NCBI GenBank assembly: GCA_019636235.1
Contig: JAHBXW010000018.1
Location: 1 to 64,000, forward strand
Source of the DNA: Planctomyces sp.
GTDB taxonomy: Bacteria; Planctomycetota; Planctomycetia; Planctomycetales; Planctomycetaceae
Length of the DNA: 64,000 bases
Direction: 5' to 3'
In this document: in pieces, positions 1 through 9,705 of the stretch
How the letters are laid out: each line of letters starts with the position of its first letter
Position numbering within the stretch: position 1 is the stretch's first letter
Notes under the pieces: model-generated
Database searches by the model: none
What the model was told of the DNA's origin: nothing
What the model saw: only the letters and a program-made list of their open reading frames with translations
Position numbers and translations under genes: made by a program

Positions 1-1046
1 GAAACGCAATCCAATCCCTTGAAGGGTCGATGCCCGGACACTGGAGCACTTTCAACGCGAAGAGTTTACTGGGAGCCGCATTGCTCGGCGCAGGTGATCT
101 TGAGGCATCTGATGTGCACTTGCTCGAAGGGTTTAATGGCATGATTGGTCTGGCGAGTGAAATGGGTGTTGAGGACAGAATCTGGATTGAGCGAAATATC
201 GAATGGCTGGCCACTGTGCGTGAGAAGAAGGGCGATTCGGTCGAAGCCGCGAACTGGCGCGAAAAGCTGGAGGCCTTTCGTTCTGCAAAAATTGTTGCGC
301 CGGAGTTGAGGAAGCAGGCTGCGCTATTGGCGCGAGGCGGGCAAACGAGTGAGGCCATTGCGATGTACGAAAAGGCGGCAGCGATTCCGGGGGAGTCGCT
401 CGATCACGCTGCTGTGTGGGAATTGTACGCGAGGACGATGCAGTGGGAGAAGGCTGTGGAATCTTGTCGCTTGTCGACGCCAGCGCACTGGAAGGGGCTG
501 CACCTTTACTATGAGACCAAGGCGTATGAGGAGTTGCGAGTCCATTTTCAGTCTCGCCTTCGTGACGTGCAAATGATGTTCGACCCTCGCGCCTCGTGGA
601 TGCCCCGGGAGTTTGTCCGTATAGCGGGTTTCGCTCCGCTGGAAGAGGGCGACAGAGATGCGGTTCGACGGCTGGCAGAGTTCGTAGCGTCTCGCGAAGG
701 CGTGCCCATGTGGCAGCTCATGGATGTGGGTGGGGCGATGTATCGGCTGGGGGAATTCGAGGCCTGGTGGGACAGTTTGCCGGCCGGGTCGGGGTTGAGG
801 GCTGGCGATGTGAACGCCCTGATCGTTGCGATTCTCCGGTTTCAGAAGCTTCAAGACCGTGAGAGTCGGGAATTGTTGGAGTCTCGAATCAGGGGCTTGG
901 AAGGCATTTGCCGCGCTGACGCTGCTCGAGGTGATCTTGGTCCGAACTGGCATAGTTACATTCGGCACATGGCCTGGATTCGGGAGGGCCGTCGCGTCTT
1001 GGAGGGGGGCGCTCCCGAAGTCGGAGTGTCGCGCGTCATGGAATGA
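1..1046 (+). CDS. C-terminal part of a TPR-repeat protein, probably a Ser/Thr protein kinase (5' end outside window)
   Basis: The frame is open from the left edge (first full codon at position 3) to the TGA at 1044-1046, giving 347 visible codons. The ATG at 30 is internal, because coding-like sequence continues upstream of it. The opening residues (MPGHWSTFNAKSLLGAALLG, then a helix ending LLEGFNGM) match the last TPR-rich segment of the large planctomycete kinases that carry an N-terminal kinase domain. The rest is helical with AIAMYEKAAAIPG-type TPR spacing. No kinase motif is visible because that half would lie outside the window. Base composition is less GC-rich than the neighbours. The TPR nature is fairly clear; the kinase assignment is inference from family resemblance. 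Confidence 0.7.
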   Translation, partial: NAIQSLEGSMPGHWSTFNAKSLLGAALLGAGDLEASDVHLLEGFNGMIGLASEMGVEDRIWIERNIEWLATVREKKGDSVEAANWREKLEAFRSAKIVAPELRKQAALLARGGQTSEAIAMYEKAAAIPGESLDHAAVWELYARTMQWEKAVESCRLSTPAHWKGLHLYYETKAYEELRVHFQSRLRDVQMMFDPRASWMPREFVRIAGFAPLEEGDRDAVRRLAEFVASREGVPMWQLMDVGGAMYRLGEFEAWWDSLPAGSGLRAGDVNALIVAILRFQKLQDRESRELLESRIRGLEGICRADAARGDLGPNWHSYIRHMAWIREGRRVLEGGAPEVGVSRVME

Positions 1047-1177
1047 GTACTGCGGTGGCGTTGGCCTCTCGGAGCGACGCCACTTCAGCTGTTTGCATCA
1101 GGTGGAAGGCGTGCTTTAACGCAGACGCACACGGGAAGAGTCGCTGCCGGCAATAAGGTTGCGTGAACGGTAGTGCG

Positions 1178-3346
1178 TTAGTTCGCGACCTCTACCGGTC
1201 CCAGTCCCAGCGCCGCCTCGCCGTCCCGCGCGTGGGCCATCAGCGACCAGGCCAGCCGCATTTTCAGATCCAGAATCGCCGGGATCATCACCGTCGTGGC
1301 ACTCTGCACCCCCTCAATGTCGTCCTCCGGGGGCAGCTCCCGCAGCGCATACCGGGCGATCGTCAGACGCTCTTCCGCCGCGGGCAGCGGGTAGGGCGTC
1401 CCCTCCAGCCGCCGACAGAGGGACTCCATCTGTCCGCGGAGCGACTCCGCAACGCCGCGGATCGCTGCCGTCAACTTGAACGGCGGCGCTTCGTCCGGCG
1501 TGGACGCCTGCAGCAAGCTGTGCAGCACGGCCAGGTCCAGTCGCATCGACACCAGTTCGGCCGTTGTGGAATCCGTCAGACGCAGGACGCTCAAGAGCCG
1601 GTCGCATTCGTCGATCAGGGGCTCCCGCGCGCATTCCGGCGCCGCCTCGATCTTGGCCCGGATGCCCTTGAACACTCGCCTGCCAAGCGCGCGCTCGAAC
1701 GACAGCGTGCGGACGATCGCCATCTCGCGCGCCTCCTCGACGTCCGCAGCGACCGGTTCCGGACGATCCAGAATGCACGGAATCTCACGGGCTCGCGTCA
1801 CCTGCAGCAGTCGGATCGCTTCGAGGTCGGGCAGCGTCTCCAGGTAGCGCCGCTGGCCCTCCTGGAACGTCGAGCGCTGGTCCCGCATTTTGGCCCGGTC
1901 CATCTCCAGGTCCGCCGCGCTGACGGCAGCATCGGGTTCGGGGCGACAGGAGCCTTCAGGTACAGGAAGCGAATTCAGGGCCGTCCATTCGACGATGGTG
2001 AATGCCGCCGCCGCCTCGAACTCCGCCGCCTGACGCCCCTCGATTTCCAGGACGCTGGCCGTCGGCCGCAGGTTCGTGGCCGCCGCCTCGCCGAACTGAG
2101 TGCGGTAAAACTCGCGGGTGTACGATTTGGATGTCGCCTCGAAATCCCGGAACAGCACAGAGGCCGGCGCCGTTTCATGAAACACGCCCGGCTGACCCTC
2201 GCGATTGGCACGGGCAATTCGCTCCGCCGGGGCGGGATGCGTATCGAATCGTGCCGCAATGTGATTCGCCGAGAGTGCGGCAATTTCCTCGCGCTGGCGG
2301 GGGGTCAACTGTCGCTCCAGCCCGACGACCAGCGCCGGCCAGTCGTCCACTCGGGCCCCCTCGCGATGGGACCGGATGTACGCCCCCTCCGCAATGTTCA
2401 CCGCCACGGACAGTTCGCCGAGACGCTGATGCACCTCGGCGATCGAAGCGGCGCCGGCGAAGCCCGCGGCCAAGGCGTCCGCATCGAATTCCATCTGGCG
2501 CGACAGCCGCCGGCTGAACAGCACGCCCAGCCGCATCAAATGCTCGAGAATCCACCGTGTGAACGAAACCAGGCCCCGCGCCAGATGGACGATCCATGCA
2601 AACAGATCGGAGGCGACCTCGGTCGCCCGTTCGAGCTCGGCATCCCATTCATCGCGTTCGAACACCACGCGCTGAAACCAGCGGTTGATCCTCTCGATCA
2701 CATAACCGAGTCGCATGCCCGCGCCCTGCGAGAAATGGCCAAACTCGTGCGCCAGCACGCTTCCCAACTGCTGCAGGTTCATCCCGCCGACGAGCGGCAG
2801 CCCGATCGTCAGCACCAGGTCATTGCCGGCCACCAGGCTCCGCCACCCCGAGCGGAAACCCGCCCAGGCGTTTACACCGCCGTCAATGTCGATGCGCCGC
2901 GGACGCGGAGCACGGACCGCGTCGCACAGGCGGTTCACGAACTCGAACAACAGCGGTTCCTCGTCGGGATTCAGAGAGTGGACGAGGCTCTTCGCCGGCC
3001 GCCGTGAAAACAGAGGCTTGAGCATGAACGCAATCACGATTCCGCAGATGGCCAATGGGGAGAGGTAGATCAATGCCAGCAAGTACGAAAACCCGCCGCT
3101 GAGAAACACCAGGCCCGTATGGTTCCTCAGATGCCACCACAGTCCCCACGCAATCAGGGCAATCAGCGCCAGATAGCTCAGCGGCAGCAGCACCATCAGC
3201 ACCGCCACGATGCCCAGGGCGAGCCTGTAGCCTGGCGCCGTGCGGACTCTCGGGGCTTTGACGTCCAGCGCCGCGAGGAGTGCACGGGGGTCCGGTCGAT
3301 CGTCCGCGGGCGCCTCCGCCAGCCCGACCGCTTCGGCAGTGCCCAT
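1178..3346 (-). CDS. M48-family zinc metalloprotease, integral membrane
   Basis: A 722-residue membrane peptidase of the M48 (HtpX/Ste24-like) class. The zinc-binding HEFGH is at about residues 200-204, and the third ligand lies in EFDADA at about 286. Two hydrophobic segments (about 43-68 and 79-110) precede the catalytic domain, which would sit at the membrane and cleave misfolded or membrane proteins. The remaining 400 residues are a long helical, Glu/Arg-rich extension not found in short HtpX proteins. The frame is open further upstream, but that part is low-quality coding. I chose the ATG at 3346 (MGTAEAV) because a GGAG precedes it. A TACGCT hexamer on the minus strand at 3429-3434 could be its -10. 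It is divergent from the glucose dehydrogenase gene. Confidence 0.85.
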   Translation of the reverse strand: MGTAEAVGLAEAPADDRPDPRALLAALDVKAPRVRTAPGYRLALGIVAVLMVLLPLSYLALIALIAWGLWWHLRNHTGLVFLSGGFSYLLALIYLSPLAICGIVIAFMLKPLFSRRPAKSLVHSLNPDEEPLLFEFVNRLCDAVRAPRPRRIDIDGGVNAWAGFRSGWRSLVAGNDLVLTIGLPLVGGMNLQQLGSVLAHEFGHFSQGAGMRLGYVIERINRWFQRVVFERDEWDAELERATEVASDLFAWIVHLARGLVSFTRWILEHLMRLGVLFSRRLSRQMEFDADALAAGFAGAASIAEVHQRLGELSVAVNIAEGAYIRSHREGARVDDWPALVVGLERQLTPRQREEIAALSANHIAARFDTHPAPAERIARANREGQPGVFHETAPASVLFRDFEATSKSYTREFYRTQFGEAAATNLRPTASVLEIEGRQAAEFEAAAAFTIVEWTALNSLPVPEGSCRPEPDAAVSAADLEMDRAKMRDQRSTFQEGQRRYLETLPDLEAIRLLQVTRAREIPCILDRPEPVAADVEEAREMAIVRTLSFERALGRRVFKGIRAKIEAAPECAREPLIDECDRLLSVLRLTDSTTAELVSMRLDLAVLHSLLQASTPDEAPPFKLTAAIRGVAESLRGQMESLCRRLEGTPYPLPAAEERLTIARYALRELPPEDDIEGVQSATTVMIPAILDLKMRLAWSLMAHARDGEAALGLGPVEVAN

Positions 3347-3994
3347 ATCGCCGTCTCCACCAGCCGCCGCCTGCTTGCCCTGGCCGCATGACCCAAAGAA
3401 TGTCCGCGGCCCGTCCCTGTCGGGGATTAGCGTACCCGGAAACGGCCGATTGGCAAATTCTGCGCTCTGCGCACATGCGGATTCGATCGTCATCGCCGTG
3501 GCCGTCCACATCCGGAGGCACACGGACCGGGGCTGAGCCGTCCGAGTCAGCGGCGTACCCTGGGGGCTCCTGTGCCGCATTCCCCGATGTTGTTCCCCTT
3601 TCCGCGGGACCTGGCAGTCTGTGACAGCGGGCTGGCCGCAGCGGGCGGTCTTCGCGAATCATTCCGCGCACCCGATTCACGGCACATGGGAAGCCAGCAA
3701 CCGGGAGATGTGGCGAATCTCGACCGCCGCCTTGGCCTTCAGAATGTCCGCAATCCGCTCTGCTTCCGCCTGTTGTTTCGGGGGTCAGTTCGAAGTCCAG
3801 CGTGGCATCCCTCCCTGGGAGAACGCATCCAGGTCCCTTGATAACTTGCCCGCCTCCACCAGATTGCACAGTTTCCCGCCGACTTTAGAGCAGCACACAC
3901 ATGGCAAGCCCGCGAGGGGACGTCGGTTGTGGCGCAACCGGGGCCGCCATACGCTGGTTGATTCCCCGTTCCCTGCCTCCATGCGCGCTGCCCG
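3347..3994. other. 648-nt divergent intergenic region
   Basis: It lies between the divergent protease and dehydrogenase genes, so both promoters should be here. The only coding-like signal is a frameshifted remnant on the minus strand at 3677-3889, listed separately. I see no intact gene. Confidence 0.6.
3677..3889 (-). pseudogene. Frameshifted coding remnant, possibly transposase-derived
   Basis: On the minus strand a protein-like segment runs KVGGKLCNLVEAGKLSRDLD then AFSQG. It must shift frame near 3810 to continue as RDATLDFELTPE, and shift back near 3778 to continue as QQAEAERIADILKAKA and end LLASHVP with a TGA at 3677-3679. Removing one A from GAAACAACAG restores ELTPEQQAEAERIADIL. 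Staying in one frame gives a TGA at 3785-3787. Such composition is not expected by chance in a GC-rich shadow. ELTPxQQAEAERIA followed by a LLAS motif resembles N-terminal regions of some transposases, but that family call is a guess. Confidence 0.4.
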
Positions 3995-5101
3995 ATGAAA
4001 GCTCTCGCTGTCCATCCCGGAAAACCTCATTCCGCACATCTGGCGGAGCTGCCGACTCCCACGCTGGCGGATGTCGCGGCGCCCCGGCGGGGAGTGATCG
4101 TCCGCACGCTGCAGGTGGGCGTCGACGCGACCGACGCGGAGATTGACGAGGCCCTGTATGGCCGCGCGCCCAAAGGGTTCGACTTCCTGGTGCTGGGTCA
4201 CGAGGTGTTCGGCGTCGTCGAAGAGGTCGGCCCCGACGTCACGCACGTCCGCCCCGGCGACTACTGCACCTGCACCGTCCGGCGTCCGGGACCCACCCTG
4301 TACGACCTCATCGGTCGCAACGACATCACCGGGCACGAAGAATACTACGAGCGCGGGATCAACCTGCTGCACGGGTTCATGACCGAGCGGTTCGTCGACG
4401 ATGCGGAGTTCATCGTCAAGGTGCCGGAAGGGCTGCGGCACCTGGGCGTGCTGTCGGAACCGGCGAGCGTGTGCGCCAAGGCCATCGCGCAGGCGTATCT
4501 GGCGCAGCAGCGACTGCAGGTGTGGGAGCCCCGAGTCGCGTTCGTGACGGGAGCGGGTCAGATCGGCCTGCTGACGACGATGATGCTGAGGCTCCGCGGG
4601 CTGCAGGTGTTTACGCTCGCTCGCACGCCGAACCCCGGCCTGAAAGAGGAGATCGTCCGCGCGTACGGGGCCCGGTATGTGAGCACGCAGGAGACGCCGA
4701 TCGAGGAGCTGGTCCGGGAGGTCGGCAAGCCGGACCTGATCGTCGAGGCCACGGGATCCAGCCAGGTCGCGTTCGACTGCATGCGATATCTGGCGATCAA
4801 CGGCGCGCTGGTCTGGACCAGCGTCACCGGCGGCGGTAAGTCGATCGCGAAGTTCCCCGCCGACCAGGTGAACCTGGAATGGGTGCTGGGCAACAAGCTG
4901 CTGGTCGGTTCGGTGAACGGCAACCGGCATCACTTCGCGCAGGGGCTGGCTGACCTGGCGCTGGGCGAGACGATGTTTCCCGGCGTGACGCAGCGGATCC
5001 TGACCAGCCCGGTCGAGGGCTTTGAGGATCCGGCGAAGATCATGCGCCTGCTGCGCGACGACAAATCGGCGCTGAAGGTGTTCGTCGACGTGGCGCGGTA
5101 A
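3995..5101 (+). CDS. Zinc-dependent glucose 1-dehydrogenase-like medium-chain dehydrogenase
   Basis: A 368-residue MDR-superfamily enzyme most like archaeal-type glucose 1-dehydrogenases, which oxidise glucose to gluconolactone with NAD(P). The GroES-like domain carries GHEVFG (His69, Glu70) and the SEPASV motif (Glu155). The Rossmann domain starts at GAGQIG (about 186-191). The usual catalytic Cys is replaced by Asp44 in [10 protein letters not shown], and the four-Cys structural zinc lobe is missing; the segment instead reads CTCTVRRP. Both traits are known in halophilic archaeal glucose dehydrogenase. Length is normal. The gene stands alone, convergent with the acyl-CoA ligase 32 nt downstream. 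The sugar substrate is inferred from the family. Confidence 0.8.
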   Translation: MKALAVHPGKPHSAHLAELPTPTLADVAAPRRGVIVRTLQVGVDATDAEIDEALYGRAPKGFDFLVLGHEVFGVVEEVGPDVTHVRPGDYCTCTVRRPGPTLYDLIGRNDITGHEEYYERGINLLHGFMTERFVDDAEFIVKVPEGLRHLGVLSEPASVCAKAIAQAYLAQQRLQVWEPRVAFVTGAGQIGLLTTMMLRLRGLQVFTLARTPNPGLKEEIVRAYGARYVSTQETPIEELVREVGKPDLIVEATGSSQVAFDCMRYLAINGALVWTSVTGGGKSIAKFPADQVNLEWVLGNKLLVGSVNGNRHHFAQGLADLALGETMFPGVTQRILTSPVEGFEDPAKIMRLLRDDKSALKVFVDVAR

Positions 5102-5133
5102 GCGGCGTCGATCAGGCTCGACGAACCCAGACG

Positions 5134-6696
5134 TCAGCCGCTCAGGTGGCGATTGGCGTCCGCTTCGGCCATCCCGGCCAGCGCCAGCCGGTCCACTTTG
5201 CCAACCGCGTTCAGCGGCATCTCCCCCAGAACGACGACTTCGTCCGGCGCCTTGTAGCCCACGCGGTCTCGCGAAAACCGAATCAGCTCGGGGAGGGCCG
5301 GCGGCTCGCGGTCCGGACGAAACGCGACATACGCGCGCACCGTCTCGCCATGCACGAGATCATGCACGCCGATCACGCCCGCGCTGGCCACCGCCGGATG
5401 CTCCAGCAGCGAATCCTCGACCTCCTCCGGGCAGATATTCGAGCCATCATGGATGATGATCTGCTTCTTGCGGCCGCGAAACCACAGGTAGCCGTCCGCG
5501 TCCGCCGCCACGAGGTCCCCGGTGTCCAGCCATCCGTCGACGACCGTCTCCGCCGTCGCATCCGGCCGGTTCCAGTACCCGATCATGTTGCAGGGGGACC
5601 GGATCCAGAGCCGCCCGGGCGCGCCGCTCGGAACTTCGGCGCCGGCCTCATCGCGAAGGCTGGCTTCGTACCCCGGCGCCAGCCGGCCGATCGAGCCGAT
5701 CCGGTTTCCGGACGCCGCCGGATTCATGACCGACGTGCCGGTCTCCGTCATCCCGTAAAGCTCCTCGATCGGCTGGCCCGTCAGATCCGTGAACTCCCGC
5801 TCCAGCGCCGCCGGAACGCGGTCGCCCCCCGAGACGCAGCGGCGGATCGACGCGAAGTCCGGCCCTGACGCTCCATGATCCCGCACCAGACCGAACAGGG
5901 GCGCGGGCAGCATGCACAACAGCGTCGGTCGCACGTCGCGCAGCAGCGGCAGCAGTTCGCCGCCGTCGAACGTGCGGGCCATCGCGACGCGCGCTCCGGC
6001 CGCCAGTCCGGCCAGCAGGAACGAGGTCGCCGCCACATGCGACGCCGATGTGGCCGGCAGAAACACATCGTCCGGCGACAACTGCAAACCAGCGATGGCG
6101 CTCGCCAGGATCCAGCCGAACGTCGCCTGCGTGTGGGTCACCCCCTTGGGCTTTCCCGTGCTGCCGGAGGTGAAAAAGAGGAACGCAGGGGTGTCAGGGG
6201 GAACATCGGGCAACGCGGGCGGCGGACCGTCCCTGCCGATGAGATCCTCCAGCGCGGGAGCGGCGCCGGACCGTCCTCCGCAGGCGATGCGTCCCAGACG
6301 CAGCTCGGGAACCCGCCGGCTGGCCGCCAGCGCGTCGTCCCGTTCAACGTGGGCGACGAGCAGCGCCGCGCCGCTGACCTCGAGCGCGTGATCGACCTCG
6401 GGCGCCTGGTAGCGGTAATTGAGCGGCGTCGCCGTCAGCCCGGCCCGGAAGCAGGCGAGATAATGAACGAGCAGCTCCCCGCGGTTCGGCATCAGCGACG
6501 CGACGCGGTCCCCTGGCGAAAGCCCCAGCGCCAGGTATCTCCCGGCCAGACGCGTCGCCGCCCGATCCAGCTCGCTCCACGTCCAGCGCCGGTCCCGCAA
6601 CAGCAGCGCCGCATCAGCGGGTCGACGCCGCAGACCCTGCTCCAGCAGCCGGACGAGGTCAACCGGCCCGTTCAGCGGAGGTCCCTGGAGCGCCAT
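5134..6696 (-). CDS. AMP-dependent acyl-CoA synthetase / ligase
   Basis: A 520-residue member of the ANL adenylating family. It shows the P-loop-like FFTSGSTGKPKGVTHT (about 174-189), YGMTETG (about 314), GWLDTGDL (about 390) and the C-terminal GKVDR with its catalytic Lys near 500. These enzymes adenylate a carboxylic acid and transfer it to CoA or a carrier thiol. The family resembles medium/long-chain fatty-acid or aryl-CoA ligases, but the substrate cannot be read from sequence. I chose the ATG at 6696 (MALQGPP) because homologous fold elements begin straight after it; the open frame upstream is Arg-rich and unlikely to be coding. No obvious operon partner. Confidence 0.85.
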   Translation of the reverse strand: MALQGPPLNGPVDLVRLLEQGLRRRPADAALLLRDRRWTWSELDRAATRLAGRYLALGLSPGDRVASLMPNRGELLVHYLACFRAGLTATPLNYRYQAPEVDHALEVSGAALLVAHVERDDALAASRRVPELRLGRIACGGRSGAAPALEDLIGRDGPPPALPDVPPDTPAFLFFTSGSTGKPKGVTHTQATFGWILASAIAGLQLSPDDVFLPATSASHVAATSFLLAGLAAGARVAMARTFDGGELLPLLRDVRPTLLCMLPAPLFGLVRDHGASGPDFASIRRCVSGGDRVPAALEREFTDLTGQPIEELYGMTETGTSVMNPAASGNRIGSIGRLAPGYEASLRDEAGAEVPSGAPGRLWIRSPCNMIGYWNRPDATAETVVDGWLDTGDLVAADADGYLWFRGRKKQIIIHDGSNICPEEVEDSLLEHPAVASAGVIGVHDLVHGETVRAYVAFRPDREPPALPELIRFSRDRVGYKAPDEVVVLGEMPLNAVGKVDRLALAGMAEADANRHLSG

Positions 6697-7006
6697 GGCA
6701 TCGTTTCCCGTCCGGGCCGGCGTGTCACGACGACCAGCCAACCGATGTTTGCAGCGGGTGTGGTCCCGATGCTCCACAAATAGGCCCCTCGACCGAGCGC
6801 CACAAGTCGTGCACGGAACCTTGCCAGACTGACGGACTCAGAAATCTTGGACCGGAATTCGCTAATGGCTCTCGGCAGCGGCTGGTGTTGAGGTTTCCGG
6901 CCGTTCCCGTGGCGCCCGGCGCCGGGTGGGTGCGCTCGCATCCGTCGCGACGCGCGTCCAACCGCCAACTTGCCGCCCGACAGTTTTAACTCAAGGACGC
7001 TGCACC
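6697..7006. other. 310-nt divergent intergenic region
   Basis: It separates the ligase from the small DUF3309 gene. I see nothing in it beyond an AAGGAC ribosome-binding site just before 7007. Confidence 0.5.
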
Positions 7007-7171
7007 ATGACCATCTCCCTCGGAACGATACTGCTGATCGTCTTGCTCGTGCTCCTGGTGGGAGCAGTCCCCACGTGGCCGCATAGCCGAAGCTGGGGCT
7101 ACGGCCCCTCCGGCGGATTGGGCCTGTTGCTGGTCATCCTACTGGTGCTGGTGCTGATGGGCCGGATCTAG
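7007..7171 (+). CDS. DUF3309 small membrane protein
   Basis: A 54-residue protein with two hydrophobic segments (about 4-19 and 37-52) flanking the signature AVPTWPHSRSWGYGPSGG, diagnostic for DUF3309. Members are widespread short inner-membrane proteins of unknown function. The ATG at 7007 follows AAGGACGCTGCACC, a fair ribosome-binding site, and gives the family's normal length, so the longer in-frame upstream start is rejected. The gene is monocistronic and converges with the minus-strand gene ending at 7227. Confidence 0.85.
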   Translation: MTISLGTILLIVLLVLLVGAVPTWPHSRSWGYGPSGGLGLLLVILLVLVLMGRI

Positions 7172-7226
7172 TCGCGATCGTCAGCAGTGTGGGGAGGGCG
7201 CTTGATGGGGAGCGCCGCTATCCCCA

Positions 7227-7847
7227 TCACACGCAGATTTCCACCTCGATGAACTGGTCCGGCGTCGCCGCGTAAGCGGCCTGCATCGTCTGCAGAGTCT
7301 TCCAGCGCGTGATGTGGTGCGGACTGTCGAACTGCGGCGTTTCCGCCGGGAGGTTTTTCAGCACCTCTTTGCTGATCATCAGCGCCCGGATCTTGCGGGT
7401 CTTCAGGGCTCCTGCGGATTCGTGCGTCAGGCAGACGAGAAACCTCCCGCACTGAACGGGCTGCCCCAGGGCGCGGCGCACCTGCCCGTCAGCGAACTTC
7501 TCAGCGATTTCGTTCAGCACGGCGTTCAAGTAGTACCAGGCGTCCTCGACCGGCAGCTGCAGCAGGGGGTTCTGCTCGGTCGTCCGCCGCGCCGCGCTCG
7601 TCACCGCCTCGACGGCCGACTGGTTCAGGAAGACTTCCGTGCAGCTCTTTTCGAGCAGCGTCCGAATCAGCAGCCGCCCCTCGACGAGGACGTTCAAGGA
7701 CACGTTCAGCCGGTCCAGGAATTCTCGTTTCCGCCAGCGGGCCCGTGCCCGACGGTGTCCGATGAACCACCCGATGGCGCCAAACGCGGCCGCCATCAGG
7801 TACTTGATGCCGTGGTCGCGAAGGTTGTTCAACAGGGTGTCGAGCAT
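7227..7847 (-). CDS. Hypothetical protein with one N-terminal membrane segment
   Basis: A 206-residue protein I do not recognise. Residues about 12-31 (IKYLMAAAFGAIGWFIGH) form a membrane anchor followed by a positively charged stretch (RRARARWRKRE), so the rest is probably cytoplasmic. The body is mixed helix and strand with ordinary amino-acid composition and no catalytic motif. I chose ATG 7847 because the anchor starts there; sequence further upstream overlaps the region before the MFS gene and looks non-coding. No strong Shine-Dalgarno is visible. It is a single gene, divergent from the transporter. Confidence 0.65.
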   Translation of the reverse strand: MLDTLLNNLRDHGIKYLMAAAFGAIGWFIGHRRARARWRKREFLDRLNVSLNVLVEGRLLIRTLLEKSCTEVFLNQSAVEAVTSAARRTTEQNPLLQLPVEDAWYYLNAVLNEIAEKFADGQVRRALGQPVQCGRFLVCLTHESAGALKTRKIRALMISKEVLKNLPAETPQFDSPHHITRWKTLQTMQAAYAATPDQFIEVEICV

Positions 7848-8112
7848 GCGTGGATGATACCGTGAAGCCAAGCCGTCAGCCTGTGAGATTGACGCGTGTT
7901 CGGCCGCGGATCGACTGAGTGCAACGAGGGAAGCCCCGGTGGCTCCATCGCGGGCAACAACTGGAGTTTCGGACTTCGTCCTCCAACCCCGGCCAAACTC
8001 TTCTGGCGACCTCGCCATCTGATTCCCAGCGCCGGTCAAGTGGCGCACGGCGGCGAGGGCGGTATGCTGGCGGCCACCTGCCTCTTCCGCCCTCCCCGAC
8101 CAGGCCTCCGCG

Positions 8113-9702
8113 ATGCAGAAATCCGAATCGGCTGTTCAGCGCGGCATGTGGATGGCCCTGATCGCGGCATTTCTGGGATGGATGTTCGACGGCTTCGAGA
8201 TGGGCCTGTTCCCCCTCGTCGCCCAGCCCGCACTGCGGGAGTTGCTGCTGGCCGAGGGGATCGACCCCTCGACGGCCGAAGGGCTGATCGGCCGCTGGAT
8301 CGGCGTCATGACGGCCGGTTTCCTCGTGGGCGCGTCGACGGGAGGCGTGTTGTTCGGCTGGCTGGGCGACCGCATGGGGCGCGTCCGGGCCATGGCGGCC
8401 AGCGTGCTCACCTACGCGCTGTTCAGCGGCCTGTGCGGCTTCGCCACCGAGCCCTGGCATCTGTTTCTGTTTCGTTTTTTGGCGTCGCTGGGCATGGGGG
8501 GCGAATGGTCGCTGGGCGTGTCCCTGGTGATGGAGTTGTGGCCCAGCCGTTCGCGGGCCTGGCTGGCGGGGCTGATCGGCGCGGCGTCGAACGTCGGCTT
8601 CGTGCTCGTGGCGCTGCTGGGGCTGGGTCTGTCGCACATTCAGCCCTGGTTGGAATCGACATTGAGCGGCAGCTTTCTCCCGCAGGAGCTGGCCGCACGC
8701 CTGACGGCGAATTCGTCGTGGCGGCTGCTGATGATCTGCGGGGCGCTGCCGGCGCTGCTGACGTTCTTCATTCGATTGTTCGTTCCGGAGTCGGAGCGCT
8801 GGCTGGAGGAGAAGTCTCGCGGCTCGACGCGGCAGTGGTCCTCCAGCGACTTGCTGGCCGTTCTCGGGGGAACGGGGGCCGCGGTGGTGATGATTTACGT
8901 CTGGGCGGCGGAACGTCCGTTCGGCTACGCGCCGCTGCTGGCGGTGAAGGTGCTGGTGACGTTGATCGGGCTGGCGCTGGCATATCACGGATACACGATG
9001 CCCGTTCGGAAGTATCTGCAGAGAAGCGAGGCGCTGGCGGCGGGATCGCTGGGGGAGTGGACGTCGCCGCGCGTGCTGCGCCGGATGATGATCGGGGCCG
9101 GCCTCAGCGGCGTGGCCCTGCTGGGGACCTGGGCGTCCATCCAGAACGCGCCCCCCTGGGCGGGCAAACTGGCGGAACAGCAGGCCGCCGCGGAGGGGGT
9201 GACGGACGCGGCGGCGGTTCGCGCAGCCGCGACGCAGGCCCGCGCGACGACGCAAATCGCCTCTGGCTTCGGGGCCATCATCGGGACGATCGCCGCGGCC
9301 TTTCTGGGGAACTGGATCGGCCGGCGGTTGTCGTACGTCGCGCTGTGCGTCGGTTCGCTGGCGGCCTCGCTGATCTTTTTCCGGCTGAACTCGTCGTTTG
9401 GTCCGATGTTCCTCGTCTCGGCGCTGTTCGCCGGAGGCATGACGGCGTCGTTCTATGGCTGGCTGCCGCTGTACCTGCCGGAGCTGTTCCCGACGCGGAT
9501 CCGCGCGTTCGGTCAGGGGTTCGCGTTCAACTTCGGGCGGATCATTGCGGCGGTCGGAGCCCTGCAGTTCGGGTTCCTGATGGACAACGTGTTCGACGGC
9601 AGCTATCCCAAGGCCTGCACGGTGCTGAGCCTCGTGTACGTCGTCGGCATGGGATTGATCTGGCTGGCGCCCGAAACGCACAGGCAGCCGCTGCCGGAGT
9701 GA
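8113..9702 (+). CDS. MFS transporter (sugar/organic-acid porter type)
   Basis: A 529-residue major facilitator with about 12 membrane helices. Features include the N-terminal FDGFEMGLFPLV segment of the sugar/metabolite-H+ symporter group, the loop 2-3 motif GWLGDRMGRVRAMA, and a second half with YLPELFPTRIRAFGQG. A long hydrophilic insertion rich in Ala and Gln (about residues 350-378) precedes helix 8. The protein ends ETHRQPLPE, almost identical to the end of the second MFS protein at 34556-36055, so the two are paralogues. A TATGCT hexamer at 8063 may be its -10. Three nucleotides separate it from the next gene, indicating co-transcription. The substrate is unknown. Confidence 0.88.
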   Translation: MQKSESAVQRGMWMALIAAFLGWMFDGFEMGLFPLVAQPALRELLLAEGIDPSTAEGLIGRWIGVMTAGFLVGASTGGVLFGWLGDRMGRVRAMAASVLTYALFSGLCGFATEPWHLFLFRFLASLGMGGEWSLGVSLVMELWPSRSRAWLAGLIGAASNVGFVLVALLGLGLSHIQPWLESTLSGSFLPQELAARLTANSSWRLLMICGALPALLTFFIRLFVPESERWLEEKSRGSTRQWSSSDLLAVLGGTGAAVVMIYVWAAERPFGYAPLLAVKVLVTLIGLALAYHGYTMPVRKYLQRSEALAAGSLGEWTSPRVLRRMMIGAGLSGVALLGTWASIQNAPPWAGKLAEQQAAAEGVTDAAAVRAAATQARATTQIASGFGAIIGTIAAAFLGNWIGRRLSYVALCVGSLAASLIFFRLNSSFGPMFLVSALFAGGMTASFYGWLPLYLPELFPTRIRAFGQGFAFNFGRIIAAVGALQFGFLMDNVFDGSYPKACTVLSLVYVVGMGLIWLAPETHRQPLPE

Positions 9703-9705
9703 ATC

